Shown here piece after piece: positions 39,977 through 42,126 of a stretch of 42,126 nucleotides of DNA. A program made the translations under genes and the position numbers. This stretch comes from Infirmifilum sp. NZ (GTDB taxonomy: Archaea > Thermoproteota > Thermoprotei > Thermofilales > Thermofilaceae), in contig NZ_CP094288.1 in NCBI RefSeq assembly GCF_022693705.1, forward strand, positions 442,267-484,392. Direction: 5' to 3'. Every line of letters begins with the position of its first letter. Positions within the stretch are counted from its first letter, which is position 1. The notes below the pieces were generated by a model, which saw only the letters and a list, made by a program, of their open reading frames with translations, searched no databases and had not been told where the DNA came from.

Positions 39977-41266
39977 ATGAGCACCCCTAAAGGCGCTTCC
40001 AAAACAACGCTGGCCATCGCCATAATCCTCATACTGCTTTCAGGCATTGTTGGCTTCTTCGCGGGAAGGCTAACAGCGCCCGCGCCGACAACAACGGTAA
40101 CGCCCCCCGCCGCTGCGAAGGACCTCTTCAGCATGACGTGGGATGAAATAGTGCAGAAGGCTAAAGAAGAGGGCGAGGTTACGTTCTACGGCTATGGCGC
40201 CGACTGGGACAGGATTTACTTCGAGAACATCTCCAAGGCCTTCGAGCAGAAGTACGGGATAAAGGTCAAGTACGTCCACGGGGACTGGTTCAGCACGATC
40301 CAGAAGCTTGAGGCCGACAAAAAGGCTGGGAAAGCTGTCGGTGACGTCGACGTAGCCCTCGTCTGGTCGGTTCCCTTCAAGCAGGCGCTAACTGAGGATC
40401 TGGTCTGGAACGTTCCAATAGCAGAGGTGATACCCAACGCCAAGAACCTCATCGACCCCTCGCTCCTCTACTTCAACGACCTCATACCCACTGGAGGAAA
40501 GTTCATCCCCGTAGTGTGGTGGCAGGTCGTCTTCATCTACAACAAGAAGTACGTCAAGCCAGACCAGCTACCCACCTTAGACACTCTCCTCGACTGGGCT
40601 AAGAAGAACCCTGGGCGCTTCACGTACTGCGACCCCAACAAGGGTGGCTCTGGCCACACGTTTTTAATCTCCGTGATCTACTGGCTCTACGGCTACGACA
40701 AGTTCGTCATGAGGCCCTTCGACCAGGCGTACGCTGACAGGCTTTTCAGCAGCCCGGGCAAAAACGGCATGAACCTATGGGACTACCTCAACGAACTTGA
40801 GAAGTACATGTACCAGCCTGGCAGCTACCCACCCGGTAACTCGGCGGCAATGGAGCTCTTCGCGAGAGGTGAGGTCTGGCTCGAGCCGCAGTGGATCGAC
40901 GTGGTTGCTGAGTGGATGAAGGAGGGCCGCGTCAACCCTGACGACGTGGGGGTCTACGACCCAGATCCGGGTATAGCTGTCGGCGGCTTCGACGGAGTCT
41001 TCATACCCTGGAACGCGCCGCACAAGTACGCCGCCCTGGTGTTCATAAACTACCTGCTCAGCGAAGAAGTCCAGTACCGCAACGTCGTTGAGAGAGGCGG
41101 AGTCTACCCGGTCGTCAAAGGCGTCTGGGAGAAAGTGCCGCAGACCTTCAAGGACAAGTGGAAGTACCTCCCCATCGAGGAACTCCAGAGCAAGTTCCTG
41201 CAGAGGCACGCTGACTTCATGTACTACGCCATGCAGCAGTGGGCAACTAAAGTGGGCGGAGGATAA
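39977..41266 (+). CDS. ABC importer substrate-binding protein, YnjB-like
   Basis: A 429-residue membrane-anchored lipoprotein-like binding protein. Residues 10-31 are an uncleaved signal anchor (TLAIAIILILLSGIVGFFAG), followed by a Thr/Pro/Ala linker (TAPAPTTTVTPPAA). The mature part has family-1 solute-binding features: EGEVTFYGYGADWDRIYFEN, DVALVWSVPFKQAL, WWQVVFIYNKKYVKPDQLPT, AMELFARGEVWLEPQWIDV and FINYLLSEEVQYRN. It resembles the YnjB/spermidine-thiamine-like branch more than sugar binders. The permease follows 16 bases later. The substrate is unknown. Confidence 0.8.
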   Translation: MSTPKGASKTTLAIAIILILLSGIVGFFAGRLTAPAPTTTVTPPAAAKDLFSMTWDEIVQKAKEEGEVTFYGYGADWDRIYFENISKAFEQKYGIKVKYVHGDWFSTIQKLEADKKAGKAVGDVDVALVWSVPFKQALTEDLVWNVPIAEVIPNAKNLIDPSLLYFNDLIPTGGKFIPVVWWQVVFIYNKKYVKPDQLPTLDTLLDWAKKNPGRFTYCDPNKGGSGHTFLISVIYWLYGYDKFVMRPFDQAYADRLFSSPGKNGMNLWDYLNELEKYMYQPGSYPPGNSAAMELFARGEVWLEPQWIDVVAEWMKEGRVNPDDVGVYDPDPGIAVGGFDGVFIPWNAPHKYAALVFINYLLSEEVQYRNVVERGGVYPVVKGVWEKVPQTFKDKWKYLPIEELQSKFLQRHADFMYYAMQQWATKVGGG

Positions 41267-41282
41267 AGAGCGGGATAACCCG

Positions 41283-42126
41283 ATGAACGAAAAAATAATT
41301 ATTTTTCTATTTTTAATACCGATCCTCAGCTTCTACATCCTCGTCTGGCTGTACCCGCTACTCTTAGTAGTCTTACAGTCATTCGGTATACCCGCTCTCA
41401 CGACGAGGGCCGAGGGAGAATACCCCACGCTCACGTACTATGTGACGTTCTTCTCGACGAGATACCTAGATTACTTGTGGTTTAGCTTCTGGAACAGCTT
41501 AGTGGCGGTCCTCCTAGCTCTCGTGATAGGCTACTTCACGGCGCTTATCGCGTTCATTTATGAGTTTAAAGGCAAAAGGGTCTTCAACATGATCTCCAAG
41601 ATCCCTCTATTCGTGCCCTACCTCATCGCAGCCTTCATGTGGTGGTTGCTTCTGACGCCCCGTGGCTACGTCTACGACTTACTCCTTCACCTGGGTTTAA
41701 TCAACGAGCAGGTTAAACTGGCCAACGACCCGCTCGGAATAGGCATAATATTCGCCAACGTCTGGATGCACATACCGTACGTGATGCTCATCTCCATAGG
41801 AACGTTAAAGGTCATAAACCCGGAGCTCATAGAGGCCGCGCGGGTCTTGGGCGCAAACATGCGGCGGACAATCCGGTACGTCTTCATACCCCTCTCCATA
41901 CCCGGCATCCTTGCAAGCCTCCAGCTCGTCTTCATAAGCATGTTCGGCGGCTTTTCAGTCGCGTACATCCTCGGCGCCAGCTTCCCCAACTACCTCTCCG
42001 TGAGGATCTTCGAGGACGCTGCGGTTCTCTACAAGTGGAGCTTCGCGTCGGTCGGCGCGGTCATATACCTCGTAACCTCTCTTGTGATAACCTACTTCTA
42101 CTCGAAAATCACGAGGTGGGGGTGGA
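41283..42126 (+). CDS. ABC importer permease, 3' end beyond window
   Basis: Starts at ATG 41283 and stays open to the window edge (281 codons). About six membrane segments (IIIFLFLIPILSFYILVWLY first). The EAA-loop that contacts the ATPase reads EAARVLGANMRRTIRYVFIP, followed by LSIPGILASLQLVF. This is the binding-protein-dependent permease family (BPD_transp_1). A second permease and an ATPase gene are expected downstream, outside the window. Confidence 0.85.
   Translation, partial: MNEKIIIFLFLIPILSFYILVWLYPLLLVVLQSFGIPALTTRAEGEYPTLTYYVTFFSTRYLDYLWFSFWNSLVAVLLALVIGYFTALIAFIYEFKGKRVFNMISKIPLFVPYLIAAFMWWLLLTPRGYVYDLLLHLGLINEQVKLANDPLGIGIIFANVWMHIPYVMLISIGTLKVINPELIEAARVLGANMRRTIRYVFIPLSIPGILASLQLVFISMFGGFSVAYILGASFPNYLSVRIFEDAAVLYKWSFASVGAVIYLVTSLVITYFYSKITRWGW

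Overview
The window looks like chromosomal DNA from a hyperthermophilic crenarchaeon (Thermoproteota). Thermofilales or a relative is my best guess, from gene content and style only. The evidence is the high GC content, many GTG and TTG starts, TATA boxes centred about 26 nt upstream of start codons (leaderless transcripts), tightly overlapping operons, and typically archaeal genes: an AbrB-PhoU fusion, an AsnA-like class II synthetase paralogue, aspartate-dehydrogenase-type NAD synthesis, a two-gene SufBC-type scaffold, and a tungsten-type aldehyde ferredoxin oxidoreductase. I see no CRISPR array, rRNA, tRNA or insertion sequence.

Layout. 1-2069: 5' part of a BrxL-type Lon-like ATPase/protease, in an operon behind a membrane protein with a PH-like domain, with a small HTH regulator divergent to them. 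2139-4510: QueT-like transporter and a divergent ATP-type PEP carboxykinase. 4570-10490: a five-gene glycerol/glycerol-3-phosphate operon, transcribed leftward (GlpA-like dehydrogenase, FAD oxidoreductase, glycerol kinase, an alkyl-DHAP-synthase-like flavoprotein, a short GlpC-like Fe-S protein). 10545-14794: radical SAM enzyme, secreted subtilase, two membrane proteins, short MscS channel. 14810-17896: membrane protein, PhoU-like regulator, glycerophosphodiesterase, AsnA-like synthetase. 18045-21832: hypC, hypE, a metallo-beta-lactamase-fold protein and an acetyl-CoA-synthetase-like protein with eroded catalytic motifs. Divergent to these, 21945-24322: polyferredoxin and aldehyde ferredoxin oxidoreductase. 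24319-27014: hemerythrin-like gene broken by an in-frame TAG, an SDR protein lacking the catalytic Tyr/Lys, and an AbiE-type toxin-antitoxin pair with a striking palindromic operator. 27039-30710: nadA-nadC-nadX facing a divergent NAD-kinase-fold protein fused to a winged helix. 30763-33833: SufC, SufB, AmrS-like radical SAM enzyme. 33787-42126: MFS transporter, a relic ECF ATPase, an ABC export-type system with a large coiled-coil surface protein, and the start of an ABC importer (binding protein, permease).

The best candidates for undescribed biology are: (1) the NAD-kinase-like/winged-helix fusion next to nadACX, which looks like a cofactor-sensing repressor; (2) the hypC-hypE-MBL-ACS-like operon, where two enzymes have lost catalytic residues, facing an aldehyde oxidoreductase whose first cluster Cys is Asp; (3) the BrxL/PH-domain pair; (4) the AbiE operator that spans promoter to start codon; (5) the amber-interrupted hemerythrin.

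All functional calls come from reading translated sequence and recalled family motifs; no database search was run.
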